Shown: in pieces, positions 25,171-32,871 of the stretch
Position numbering within the stretch: position 1 is the first letter of the stretch
How the letters are laid out: every line of letters starts with the position of its first letter
From: Rhodospirillales bacterium
GTDB taxonomy: Bacteria; Pseudomonadota; Alphaproteobacteria; Reyranellales; Reyranellaceae
Length of the DNA: 37,350 nucleotides
Assembly: GCA_947466085.1 (NCBI GenBank)
Contig: CANIEC010000027.1
Location: 1-37,350, forward strand
Direction: 5' to 3'
Made by a program: the position numbers and the translations under genes
The notes under the pieces: model-generated
What the model was told of the DNA's origin: nothing
The model's database searches: none
What the model saw: the letters and a program-made list of their open reading frames with translations, nothing else

Positions 25171-26076
25171 GTGAACGGGGTTGGGCTGAGCGAACTCGAC
25201 GCCGCCCTCGCCGTCGCCCGCGAGGGCTCGTTCCGTGGCGCCGCCCGGGCGCTCGGCCTGTCGACGACGGCGCTGAGCAATGCCGTGGCGAAGCTCGAGA
25301 CGCGGGTGGGCGTGCGCCTATTCAACAGGACGACGCGCAGCGTCTCGCTCACCGACGCCGGCCGCGCCTTCGTCGAGCAGGCGGGCCCGGCGCTGCGCGA
25401 CCTTCACGGCGCGATGGAGGCGGTCCGCGCGCAGCAGTCGACGCCCTCGGGAACGCTGCGCATCAGCGCGTTCGCATCAGGCGCGCGCGAAATCATGGCG
25501 CCGCTGGTGCTGGAGTTTCTGCGCCGCCATCCCGCGGTCCATGTCGACCTCGTGACCGAGGGACGGCTGGTCGACATCGTGGCCGACGGCTTCGACCTCG
25601 GCGTGCGCCGCGCCGACATGGTGCCCGCCGACATGATCGCCGTCCCGCTCGGCCGGCCGCAGCGTCATGCCGTCGTGGCGTCCCCGGTCTATTTCAGCCA
25701 GCATGGCACGCCCCGCGCGCCGATGGATCTCGGCCGGCATCGCTGCCTCCGCACCCGCCTGCCCAACGGTGCGCTGTTGCGGTGGCATTTCGAGAGGCGC
25801 GGGGAAACGCTCCTGGTCGACGTTGACGGGCCGATCACCCTGGACGAAGCCAGCCTTGCGCGCCTGGCGGTGCTGCAGGGGGTGGGCATCGGCTTCTTTC
25901 TGGAGCAGGATGTGCGCGACGACATCGCCGCCGGCCGCTTCGTGCGCGTGCTCGACGACTGGACACCGCCGATCGCCGACCTCTGCCTCTATTATCCCGG
26001 CCGGCGCAATCCCTCCGCCGCCCTCAAGGAATTCGTCGGCCTGGCCCGTGAACTCGGCCGGAAGGCGAGATCGTGA
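25171..26076 (+). CDS. LysR-family transcriptional regulator
   Basis: A 301-residue regulator starting at GTG. The N-terminal winged helix spans about residues 5-65 ([53 protein letters not shown]). The periplasmic-binding-like effector domain follows ([39 protein letters not shown]), with the LysR loop [12 protein letters not shown] and a C-terminal [23 protein letters not shown]. The form is that of regulators controlling neighbouring oxidoreductases. The divergent NTF2-like gene and the SDR remnant are the likely targets. The effector is unknown. Confidence 0.92.
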   Translation: MNGVGLSELDAALAVAREGSFRGAARALGLSTTALSNAVAKLETRVGVRLFNRTTRSVSLTDAGRAFVEQAGPALRDLHGAMEAVRAQQSTPSGTLRISAFASGAREIMAPLVLEFLRRHPAVHVDLVTEGRLVDIVADGFDLGVRRADMVPADMIAVPLGRPQRHAVVASPVYFSQHGTPRAPMDLGRHRCLRTRLPNGALLRWHFERRGETLLVDVDGPITLDEASLARLAVLQGVGIGFFLEQDVRDDIAAGRFVRVLDDWTPPIADLCLYYPGRRNPSAALKEFVGLARELGRKARS

Positions 26077-26177
26077 ACGGCGGCTCCCGTCTTTTCGCAG
26101 GCCGGCGCGAGCCTGCTGGCGAAGGACGAGACATCACACCTCATGCGCAGCCGCGCCATATGGGTTAGGAAACGCCG

Positions 26178-26543
26178 ATGTCCGATATCGAAACACTCCG
26201 TAAATCGCTCGCCCTCTCGTCCGAAGGGCTGGCTTCCGAAGACAAGAAGACGATGGCCATCGACGCCATCACCAAGATCCTCGACGCGCTGGAGATCGGC
26301 GTCGGCGCGTTCGGCGAATGGGAGCAGCGCTGCCTCGCGGCGTCGATCATCGCGCTCCGTGCGGGAAAGTACGATGACTCCCGGGCGCTGGCGCGCCGTG
26401 CGATCTGGCCCGAGGAAAACCGTCGCAATTCCGGCGTCGCCCGCCTGCTGCTGCGCCCGGGCATGCTGACGATTCCTGAACTCAGGAAGGAGTTCAAAAT
26501 CGCGCAGTCCATGCCGCCCCGGAGGGTCCGCCCCGTCGAATAG
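26178..26543 (+). CDS. Hypothetical protein, 121 residues
   Basis: An all-helical, soluble-looking protein (MSDIETLRKSLALSSEGLASEDKKTMAIDAITKILDALEIG) with AGGAAACGCCG as ribosome-binding site, supporting translation. It has no signal peptide, membrane helix or cysteine. The middle part, CLAASIIALRAGKYDDSRALARRAIWPEENR, resembles a single tetratricopeptide-like helix pair, but no family is recognised. It stands alone between the LysR gene and another small gene. Confidence 0.65.
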   Translation: MSDIETLRKSLALSSEGLASEDKKTMAIDAITKILDALEIGVGAFGEWEQRCLAASIIALRAGKYDDSRALARRAIWPEENRRNSGVARLLLRPGMLTIPELRKEFKIAQSMPPRRVRPVE

Positions 26544-26710
26544 GGCTCTCGCCTATGAGGTGAAGGTCCGGGAGAGGGGGCTTCGAGGCTAGTCTGCACA
26601 GACTCGAATCCTCCGGGCCGTACGATTGATACAAAACGGGCGGCCCATTGCCATGCCGGCGCCCCGCTGCCTCGTGATATCCTGCGGACCGCGGTTTTTG
26701 CGAGGTACCG

Positions 26711-26911
26711 GTGCGCAGGGACGACAGGAAGCTTGCCGAGCTCGAGACGAATCTCAATCGACTCCGCGACGATCTCAACGATCTGTCGAAGGCGCTGAAC
26801 GTCAATCCGCGCAACACCAGCCTGGTGATCCGGAGAGTCAACCTGATGGGCCGCATCGTGGCGGCGCAGTCCACCGTCGAGCAGTTGCGCGGCACGCTGC
26901 GCCACGCCTGA
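26711..26911 (+). CDS. Small coiled-coil hypothetical protein
   Basis: A 66-residue product starting at GTG with GAGG six bases upstream. Heptad-like spacing of Leu in LAELETNLNRLRDDLNDLSKALNV and a second helix, LVIRRVNLMGRIVAAQSTVEQLRGTL, suggest a helical hairpin or coiled coil. It is charged, with no signal peptide. No family is recognised. Confidence 0.55.
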   Translation: MRRDDRKLAELETNLNRLRDDLNDLSKALNVNPRNTSLVIRRVNLMGRIVAAQSTVEQLRGTLRHA

Positions 26912-27111
26912 ACGTCCGTCGCCGGGCGCCGCTGGGCCCGACCATCGCAATTCTCCAGGCGCACCTTTCGTGCACGCAATTGCACGCCCCTCCGGATCCT
27001 GTTGCCCTTCCGGGCGACATCGGCCAGAAGGAACGCGGGTGTCCGCACATCGGTACGGGCAGGGAATAGCGCTGGTCGGGCCGCCAGCGGTCCTTTGTCT
27101 TGGCGAGACCC

Positions 27112-28311
27112 ATGGCCCGCAATCCCAACGTGCGTCCCACCCTGCTGCGCCGCTTCATCGACAACGAGGCGTCGGGCGGCATCGTCCTCATGGTCGCGGC
27201 GGCGCTGGCGCTGATCGTTGCCAATTCACCGCTGGCTGCCGTGTATTTCACGGCGCTCAAGACCTATGTCGGGCCGCTCAGCGTGTCGCACTGGATCAAC
27301 GATGCGCTGATGGCGGTGTTCTTCCTGCTGGTCGGGCTGGAAATCAAGCGCGAGATCGTCGACGGCCAGCTCTCGACCTGGTCGCGGCGCATCCTGCCCG
27401 GCCTCTGCGCCGCTGGCGGCATGGCGGTGCCGGCGCTGATCTTCGCGTCGCTCAACTGGAACAACGGCGAGGTGATCCGCGGCTGGGCGATTCCCACCGC
27501 GACCGACATCGCCTTTGCGCTGGGCGTGCTGTCGCTGTTCGGCAACCGGGTGCCGGCCTCGATGAAGGTGTTCCTGACCGCGCTCGCCATCATCGACGAT
27601 CTCGGCGCGGTGCTGATCATCGCCGTCTTCTACACCGGCAACCTCGACCTCGCCGCACTGGGTGGCGCGGCCGCTGTGCTGGTGGCGCTGCTGGCGCTCA
27701 ACCGGCTGGGGGTGAGAGCGCTGTGGCCCTACCTGCTGCTGGGCGCCGTCCTGTGGCTGCTGGTGCTGCTGTCGGGCGTCCATGCGACAGTCGCGGGCGT
27801 GGCCCTCGCGCTTACCATTCCGCTCACCCGCGCGAGGGGAGGCGGTCACGAAAGCGGCGTGGATTCGCCCCTGCATCGGCTGGAGCACGCGCTGGCCAGG
27901 TTCGTGCCGTTCGTCATCATTCCCATCTTCGGCTTCGCCAATGCCGGCGTGTCGCTGGCCGGCTTCGACGTGAGCGCCCTGATCGATCCGCTGACGCTCG
28001 GCGTCGCGGGCGGGCTGGTCGTCGGCAAGGTGGTCGGCGTCTGGGGCACCGCGCTCGCGACCGTGAAGCTCGGCTGGGCCGATGCTCCGGTCGGCGCGGC
28101 GCCGCTGCATGTGCTGGGCGTGGCGCTGCTCTGCGGCATCGGCTTCACCATGAGCCTGTTCATCGGGCTGCTCGCCTTCCCCGACAACGCGGCCCTGCAG
28201 GACGGCGTCAAGATCGGCATTCTGCTGGGCTCGCTCGTCTCGGCGGCCCTCGGGGCCCTGGTCCTGATGCTGAGCCCGAAGCCGGGCGGCGCCGAGGCGA
28301 GGGCCTTCTGA
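27112..28311 (+). CDS. nhaA: Na+/H+ antiporter NhaA
   Basis: A 399-residue membrane protein of normal NhaA length with about twelve helices. The ion-binding residues are in place: Asp132 in PTATDIAFALG (E. coli Asp133) and Asp162-Asp163 in AIIDDLGAV (E. coli Asp163-Asp164). Family blocks include NDALMAVFFLLVGLEIKRE (about 63-81), FVIIPIFGFANAGV and CGIGFTMSLFIG. It exchanges protons for sodium across the inner membrane and serves pH and salt homeostasis. The ATG is used; a TTG four codons earlier is possible. It is a single gene, convergent with the SGNH gene. Confidence 0.95.
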   Translation: MARNPNVRPTLLRRFIDNEASGGIVLMVAAALALIVANSPLAAVYFTALKTYVGPLSVSHWINDALMAVFFLLVGLEIKREIVDGQLSTWSRRILPGLCAAGGMAVPALIFASLNWNNGEVIRGWAIPTATDIAFALGVLSLFGNRVPASMKVFLTALAIIDDLGAVLIIAVFYTGNLDLAALGGAAAVLVALLALNRLGVRALWPYLLLGAVLWLLVLLSGVHATVAGVALALTIPLTRARGGGHESGVDSPLHRLEHALARFVPFVIIPIFGFANAGVSLAGFDVSALIDPLTLGVAGGLVVGKVVGVWGTALATVKLGWADAPVGAAPLHVLGVALLCGIGFTMSLFIGLLAFPDNAALQDGVKIGILLGSLVSAALGALVLMLSPKPGGAEARAF

Positions 28312-28374
28312 TCGTGGATCGCCGCCCGCCAGGGTCGCCGCAGCCGTGGCGCGCGCCCCGGCGTCTCGCGTTCG

Positions 28375-29886
28375 CTACTTGCAGCTGACCTCGATGCGCC
28401 GCGGCGGCGTTCTGAACCAGGGCGGAGAACTGTCCATCGCGGGCTGCGGTTTTGGCCAGGCGCCCGACTTCAGGCGCGCCTCGATCAGCGGGACGAGCTG
28501 TTGCAGGATGACCCAGCCCTTCATGCGCGTGCCGGGATAGGTCGTGTGGACGCCGTCGGCATAGAGGTCGGGATCGAAGGGCATCGTGCCGGCGACGTCG
28601 ATGAAATCGATGCCGCGTTCCTGCGCGTAGTTCTTCAGCACCCGGTTCTGGAAATTCGCCAGCCGCTCGAGGTCGCGATAGCGCCACGGGTACATGTAGA
28701 GATTGAGATAGTCCCAGGTCATGCGGTTGCGGACCGGGTCGAGCTTCAGCCCGTCCTTCACCATCCACAGGAACGAGGTGACCGCGAGTTCGGCGTCGAT
28801 GGGCTTCAGGTCGGCCTGGATCCGGTCGAGGTCGCCCAGGATCTGGGGAAGCGACACCGGCAGGTCCTTGCGCGCGATGTCGGGATCGGTCTCGGAAAGA
28901 TTCTTCGGCCAGGTGAGCTGGTAGTCGGGCTTGGGCGCCTCGAGCCCCGTGGACGGCAGCTCGTCGGAGGCGCGCAGCGTCTGGATGCGGCGCACGATGT
29001 CGGAGTAGCGCGCCAGCACGTTGAGCCAGGCGGGGCCCGGCGGTTCGCGCGGCTTCAGTGGCGGAGGCTTTTCGCCCTGGGGCATCGATGCCACCAGGGT
29101 CTCCAGCCTGAACTGATTGCCGCCCTCGTGATAGATCACGAGGTCGGGCCGGGCCGGCACGATCTCGGTGCGGACGATCGACTCGATTCCCTCCGAGTTG
29201 ATGGATTCCCGGGCCGCGCTGGCGACCTCGATCCTGAGATCGGGCCGGTTCCTGGCCGCCCAAAGGTTGAGCCAGTGCGCGATGAACTCCGGATAGGAGT
29301 AGGGCATCTGGTGCGTGTCCGCCGTCGTCGAGGCGCCGGCGAACACGATGCGGATCGTCTTCGGCGCGCGTGCGAAATCGATCGGCGCCCCGCGCCAGCC
29401 CAACTGGTTGGTCACCAGCCCGATTGGCGAGGTGGTGTTCGGCCTGAAGCGGAAGGGCGGGTTGGGCTTGCCATCCTCGGGATCGAAGAGTTCGAGCGAG
29501 CCCGGCGCGTTGGAAAAGAACGGACTCTTGCAGGGATCGCCCACGAGCACCGAATTCCAGATCTTGAAGGCTTCCGGGGATTGGAACGGCGTGCCCGCCT
29601 TCTGAAGGGCACGGTCGAGCTCCATCGCCTCGGGCGGCACCGGTTTGCGGTTGGGCAGCGGCGGCGGATCGCTGAAGAACCAGGCGCGTTCCACCGAAGC
29701 CGCGCGCGGCACGTCGTCGAGGCGCTCGGCCGTCGTGTCGTTGCCGATGTTCACCCGGCGAACGGGCAGCTCGAGCTGGGTGACGGGCAACCCCGCCAGC
29801 ACGCGCGCGGCGCCTTCGGCGAAGATCAATCCGATCAGGATGGAGACGGACATCATGATGGCATTCGCCATCGTTCGACCGTTCAA
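28375..29886 (-). CDS. SGNH/GDSL-hydrolase-fold protein with N-terminal membrane anchor
   Basis: A 503-residue protein. A hydrophobic segment near the start (ANAIMMSVSILIGLIFAEGAARVLAG) should anchor it with the body outside the membrane. SGNH features appear in order: Ser186 in IVFAGASTTAD (block I), Asn257 in YHEGGNQFR (block III) and Asp444-x-x-His447 in ADGVHTTYPG (block V). The body resembles acyl-esterase or O-acetylation proteins (AlgJ/AlgX-like) only at fold level. The start is taken at TTG, which has AGAGGAC seven bases upstream; an ATG five codons later lacks such a site. It is divergent from the lasso-like genes, with 222 bp between. The substrate is unknown. Confidence 0.78.
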   Translation of the reverse strand: MNGRTMANAIMMSVSILIGLIFAEGAARVLAGLPVTQLELPVRRVNIGNDTTAERLDDVPRAASVERAWFFSDPPPLPNRKPVPPEAMELDRALQKAGTPFQSPEAFKIWNSVLVGDPCKSPFFSNAPGSLELFDPEDGKPNPPFRFRPNTTSPIGLVTNQLGWRGAPIDFARAPKTIRIVFAGASTTADTHQMPYSYPEFIAHWLNLWAARNRPDLRIEVASAARESINSEGIESIVRTEIVPARPDLVIYHEGGNQFRLETLVASMPQGEKPPPLKPREPPGPAWLNVLARYSDIVRRIQTLRASDELPSTGLEAPKPDYQLTWPKNLSETDPDIARKDLPVSLPQILGDLDRIQADLKPIDAELAVTSFLWMVKDGLKLDPVRNRMTWDYLNLYMYPWRYRDLERLANFQNRVLKNYAQERGIDFIDVAGTMPFDPDLYADGVHTTYPGTRMKGWVILQQLVPLIEARLKSGAWPKPQPAMDSSPPWFRTPPRRIEVSCK

Positions 29887-30108
29887 GGGCTTGTCCTCTG
29901 CTGGTGATGTTCCCCGGGCAGGCCGTTCTAGGGGCTCCGGCCGACGAGGAAAAGCGCGACATTGTCGCCCGCTTCACAGGATGATTCCGAAAGGCGCCCG
30001 ACCTCTGCACCAGCGGCTTCCAGTTGGGCCGCGCTTGCCCGCGGGGCGGCTTGTAGCGCTTCCCGCGAAGACACTGTAAAATGCATGCGTTGACGGGGAA
30101 GAAACACG

Positions 30109-30303
30109 ATGAACCAGCGAACTGCCGACGCGGGCGATAAAGAATCGAGCGTCACGGCCGAGATCGCCTGGACGAAGAAGCCTTACCTGCCACCGCAGTT
30201 CTTGCGCCTCGGCACCCTGGCCGACATGACCAGGACGGTCGGTTATCGCGGTTCGGCCGACGGCGGCCGCTTCCCGCAGCGATTCAGGACCGGCACTTTC
30301 TAG
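30109..30303 (+). CDS. Lasso-type RiPP precursor candidate 1
   Basis: The 64-residue product has an acidic N-terminus, then Lys23-Lys24-Pro25, then Tyr26-x-x-Pro29-x-Phe31-x-x-Leu34-Gly35-x5-Thr41. This matches the lasso leader signature Y-x2-P-x-L-x3-G-x5-T, which is bound by the RRE protein (B1); Leu is Phe here. In known lasso precursors Thr is the second-last leader residue, so cleavage would follow Arg42. The core would be Thr43-Phe64 with Asp51 at position 9, the right place for a nine-residue macrolactam ring (TVGYRGSAD) and a GGRFPQRF tail. GGGGAAG precedes the ATG. There are no cyclase, protease or RRE genes in the window, so the call rests on the peptide alone. Other RiPP classes or an orphan precursor are possible. 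Confidence 0.65.
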   Translation: MNQRTADAGDKESSVTAEIAWTKKPYLPPQFLRLGTLADMTRTVGYRGSADGGRFPQRFRTGTF

Positions 30304-30340
30304 CGCGCCGCGGGTGCACCTGGCGGTGATGGGGAGCAAG

Positions 30341-30532
30341 ATGAACCAGCGAACGGCCGATTCCGATGATGAACAGGTGATCGCCGCGACCGGAATCGCC
30401 GAGACGAAGAAGCCATACCTGCGGCCGCAACTGGTCCGCCTCGGCACGCTGGCTGACATGACTCGCAAGGTCGGTTATCGCGGTTCGGCCGACGGAGGCC
30501 GCTTCCCTTTCGGATTCAGGACGGCGTGGTAG
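30341..30532 (+). CDS. Lasso-type RiPP precursor candidate 2
   Basis: A 63-residue paralogue of the preceding gene, 37 bp downstream. The leader signature is exact: Tyr26-LR-Pro29-Q-Leu31-VR-Leu34-Gly35-TLADM-Thr41. Predicted cleavage after Arg42 gives a core of 21 residues, with ring KVGYRGSAD closed on Asp51 and a tail GGRFPFGFRTAW ending in Trp. Compared with copy 1 the first core residue (Lys for Thr) and the last part of the tail differ, while the ring and GGRF are the same. A Lys at core position 1 is unusual for lasso peptides, which prefer Gly or another small residue. GGGGAGC precedes the ATG at good spacing. It is probably cotranscribed with gene 1. Confidence 0.65.
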   Translation: MNQRTADSDDEQVIAATGIAETKKPYLRPQLVRLGTLADMTRKVGYRGSADGGRFPFGFRTAW

Positions 30533-30701
30533 CGCGCCGCGGGTGCGCCTTGCGGTGGCGTCTCAATAGGTCGGCTTCGGTGAGGCCGTCACCGCTGTAG
30601 TTTTCTCTTGGACGATCCCGAAAGGCCTGCGGACACGGGCCGGCCTGTACACGTCCCATGAAAACACCGTAAGTTTGCGGCGCTGACGGGAGAAAAGCAC
30701 G

Positions 30702-30893
30702 ATGGACCAGCGAACTGCCGACTCGGACGATGAAGCGGCGGTCGCTGCGGCCGGGATTGGCGATGCGAGGAAGCCATACCTGCGGCCGCAACTGGTCCGC
30801 CTCGGCCCCTGGGCTGACATGACCCGGGCGGTCGGTGGTCGCGGCTCGCGTGATGGTGGTCGCTTTCTGGGGCGTGACAGGACGGCTCGCTAG
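30702..30893 (+). CDS. Lasso-type RiPP precursor candidate 3
   Basis: A 63-residue paralogue, 169 bp after copy 2 and with its own leader region like that of copy 1. The leader signature Tyr26-LR-Pro29-Q-Leu31-VR-Leu34-Gly35-x5-Thr41 is complete, with Pro-Trp instead of Thr-Leu after the Gly. The predicted core starts Ala43: ring AVGGRGSRD closed on Asp51, tail GGRFLGRDRTAR. Ring positions 4 and 8 (Gly, Arg) and the tail differ from the other copies, while D51-GGRF is constant, as expected for variants of one scaffold. GGGAGAAAAG precedes the ATG. Confidence 0.65.
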   Translation: MDQRTADSDDEAAVAAAGIGDARKPYLRPQLVRLGPWADMTRAVGGRGSRDGGRFLGRDRTAR

Positions 30894-30913
30894 CGCGCTG
30901 CGGGGGCGTGCCT

Positions 30914-30939
30914 GGCGATCGTGATGCTCGGGCATCGCC
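30914..30939. terminator. Candidate hairpin between convergent genes
   Basis: Between the third precursor gene and the end of the nitrile hydratase operon lies GATGC-TCGG-GCATC (30923-30936), within an alternative GGCGAT/ATCGCC pairing. A TCTTT follows 11 bases later on the plus strand. Its place between convergent genes suits a terminator, but there is no classical U-run. Confidence 0.3.
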
Positions 30940-30985
30940 TTGAGCTGCTCTTTGTACTCGTCAATCGCTGAGAAGACTCGCTGAG

Positions 30986-31369
30986 TTATCGAAAATCATC
31001 TGCCTTGAGTTCGATTGTCTGGCCATGCGGCGTGCGATCCGCCGCATGATCCCAGGCGTGATAGTAGCGGTCGAGCGTCTCCGGGGAGGCGATGCCCTTG
31101 CGGGCCACCAGCCGTTCGAGCGTCGCCAGCCAGTGGCGGTAGTAGGTCGTGCCGTCGTCGGGATCGCCCTGGGCGATGGCGGTCTTGATCTGGTTGCCGA
31201 GTTCGTCGGCCCATTCGTTCCACGAGAACACGCCGCGCTGCTGCAGCGTCAGCGCCATGGCGAAGGCCTGGGCCTGCCACGGTTCGGCGAAGACCGGCGC
31301 CTCGCCGGCGCAGGGGATGCCCGGAACGGTTTCCAGGGCCCTGCGAACCGCCTCTATCTCCGACGCCAT
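30986..31369 (-). CDS. Nitrile hydratase accessory protein (activator, beta-like N-terminal domain)
   Basis: A 127-residue protein homologous to the N-terminal domain of nitrile hydratase beta subunits, as are the P14K/NthE-type accessory proteins that help load cobalt into the alpha subunit and oxidise its cysteines. Typical features are the FAEPWQAQAFAMALTLQQRGVFSWNEWADELG block and TYYRHWLATLERLVARKGIASPETLDRYYHAWDHA. Its start overlaps the stop of the beta gene by one base (TGATG), and it is the last gene of the three-gene operon. Confidence 0.85.
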   Translation of the reverse strand: MASEIEAVRRALETVPGIPCAGEAPVFAEPWQAQAFAMALTLQQRGVFSWNEWADELGNQIKTAIAQGDPDDGTTYYRHWLATLERLVARKGIASPETLDRYYHAWDHAADRTPHGQTIELKADDFR

Positions 31370-32028
31370 CACGCCGGCTCCAGGTAGGGCTCGAATGCCT
31401 CTATGGAAACGCTGGTCCCGTCCTCGGCGTCGGGGCCCCACAGTTCCCGCCCGTCGAACACCACCGTGTAGAGCCATTCGCCCTGCTTGATACCCTTCTC
31501 GACCATTGCATCGGGAAAGGTGTGGCAGCCCTGGATGCGCTCGATCGTGCCGACATGGCCGCGAGCGAAGCGCGGCAGGCGCGTGTGGGAGCGGGGATGG
31601 ATCTTCCGGGTACGCACCTTCTGGCCGACCGTGAAAACGGCCGGCGCGCGGGGCGGCTGGTCGTGGTTGGGTCGGCTCACGGCGGCGCCGGCCTGGCTGC
31701 CCGACAGCGGCTGGCGCTTCAGCGGCCGGCCCGGCCCGCCGGAACGGCCGCTCGCCAGTTCGGCCTCGGAGACGAGGCCGCGGTCCAGGCAGAGGCGTTC
31801 GAGACGCAGGAACCACTTCCTGTAATACGAGGAGGAGAGGTACACGGCGGGCGGCAGGGTCTCGATCCAATAGCGGCCGACGTCGATGTTCCATTCGCCG
31901 GCCGAGCCCATGACCCTGTTGAGCGCAAAGGAGCGCGCCTGCCACTCGGCGTGAAAAGGGACTTCGTGCAGATCGGGCGCAACCTTGCCGAAGCCGTCCA
32001 TGCCGCCCATGTCGTGCACGCCGTTCAT
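31369..32028 (-). CDS. nthB: Nitrile hydratase subunit beta
   Basis: A 219-residue beta subunit. The conserved N-terminus [14 protein letters not shown] is intact, followed by a helical domain ([48 protein letters not shown]). A Gly/Pro-rich linker leads to the C-terminal SH3-like barrel, [41 protein letters not shown]. Beta pairs with alpha to form the active-site cleft for hydration of nitriles to amides. The start overlaps the alpha stop (ATGA). The order alpha, beta, accessory is that of cobalt-type operons. Confidence 0.93.
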   Translation of the reverse strand: MNGVHDMGGMDGFGKVAPDLHEVPFHAEWQARSFALNRVMGSAGEWNIDVGRYWIETLPPAVYLSSSYYRKWFLRLERLCLDRGLVSEAELASGRSGGPGRPLKRQPLSGSQAGAAVSRPNHDQPPRAPAVFTVGQKVRTRKIHPRSHTRLPRFARGHVGTIERIQGCHTFPDAMVEKGIKQGEWLYTVVFDGRELWGPDAEDGTSVSIEAFEPYLEPA

Positions 32029-32666
32029 GCCGTCGCCTCGTTGGCCGCTTTCGGAAAGCCCGTGCCGATCATCGAATCGCGGGTGACGAGCGACGCGAGC
32101 TTCTCCTCGGACCAGCCTTCGGTTTCGGCGGGCCGCATCGGCAGCACGATGAACCGTGTCTCGGCCGTCGAGTCCCACACGCGCACCTTCGTCTCGTTGG
32201 GCAAGGTCACGCCGAAATCGGCCAGCACCTTGCGCGGCTCCTTGACGGTGCGGGAGCGGTAGGGCGCCGACTTGTACCAGGCCGGCGGCAGGCCCAGCAG
32301 GTCCCACGGATAGCAGGAGCACAGGGTGCAGACGATCATGTTGTGCGTGGTAGGCGTGTTCTCGACGGCGATCAGGTGGTCGCCGACCTTCTGCTGCAGG
32401 CCGAGCTGCGAGATCGCCTTGCTGGCGTCGGCGAGCAGCGCTTCGCGGAATTCCGGATCGGCCCAGGCCTTGGCCACGACCTGCGCGCCGATATGCGGTC
32501 CGATCTTCGTCTCGTAGGTCTCGATGATCGAATCGAGCGCGGCCGGATCGACGTGGCCCTTTTCGGTCAGGATGGTTTCGAGGGCGCGCACGCGGAGCTG
32601 CATCTCCGACAGCTCGGACCCGTGCTCGTGGTCATGGTGATGATCGTGGTCGTGATCGTTCGGCAT
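32025..32666 (-). CDS. nthA: Nitrile hydratase subunit alpha, cobalt type
   Basis: A 213-residue alpha subunit with the metal-binding motif [10 protein letters not shown] (Cys113, Cys116, Ser117, Cys118). Thr in the V-C-T-L-C-S-C form marks the cobalt rather than the iron type. Family blocks include [57 protein letters not shown] and [18 protein letters not shown]. The first 15 residues are very rich in His and Asp ([11 protein letters not shown]), not part of the core fold and possibly a metal-collecting tail. AGGGG precedes the ATG. The subunit holds the cobalt that activates the nitrile. It is divergent from the FecR-like gene. Confidence 0.94.
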   Translation of the reverse strand: MPNDHDHDHHHDHEHGSELSEMQLRVRALETILTEKGHVDPAALDSIIETYETKIGPHIGAQVVAKAWADPEFREALLADASKAISQLGLQQKVGDHLIAVENTPTTHNMIVCTLCSCYPWDLLGLPPAWYKSAPYRSRTVKEPRKVLADFGVTLPNETKVRVWDSTAETRFIVLPMRPAETEGWSEEKLASLVTRDSMIGTGFPKAANEATA

Positions 32667-32871
32667 TTTCGCCCCTGGTTCGAACTCGGGCAGAGTAGTG
32701 CATTCCGCGTCAGCGCAACAATGCCTGGTGAGACGGCGCGAGCGCTCCGCCTTCGCGCTGTCATCGACCGACGCCTCATCTTGGCATAGAACAGGGCCGG
32801 GAATGATTCACCGGCTGATCGTCCATGGTGGGACATGGTTCAACATCGATGCCGGTTCGGGTGAGTGGAAG

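Larger units (their letters stand above)
29981..30930 (+). repeat. Three tandem homologous cassettes containing small precursor genes
   Basis: The DNA around three small genes is internally repeated. Upstream of genes 1 and 3, segments of about 110 bp correspond: GATTCCGAAAGGC / GATCCCGAAAGGC, AAGACACTGTAA / AAAACACCGTAA, GTTGACGGGGAAG / GCTGACGGGAGAA. Downstream of all three, each stop is followed by TAGCGCGC-GCGGG-G. The 3' flank of gene 1 forms the leader of gene 2. The pattern shows duplication of whole cassettes, not only of the reading frames. Confidence 0.82.

Noticed and set aside
28208..30010. A 600-codon minus-strand open frame
   Set aside because: It is the out-of-frame shadow of the SGNH-fold gene, which has the recognisable motifs and a better start.
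30109..30893. CRISPR-like repeats
   Set aside because: The repeated units are about 200-590 bp apart, coding and diverged; there are no short regular spacers.
30109..32666. A link between the small precursors and nitrile-hydratase leader peptides (NHLP)
   Set aside because: NHLP leaders derive from the alpha subunit and end in a Gly-Gly-type site; these peptides are short, with a YxxP lasso-type leader and no such likeness. The adjacency to nitrile hydratase appears coincidental.
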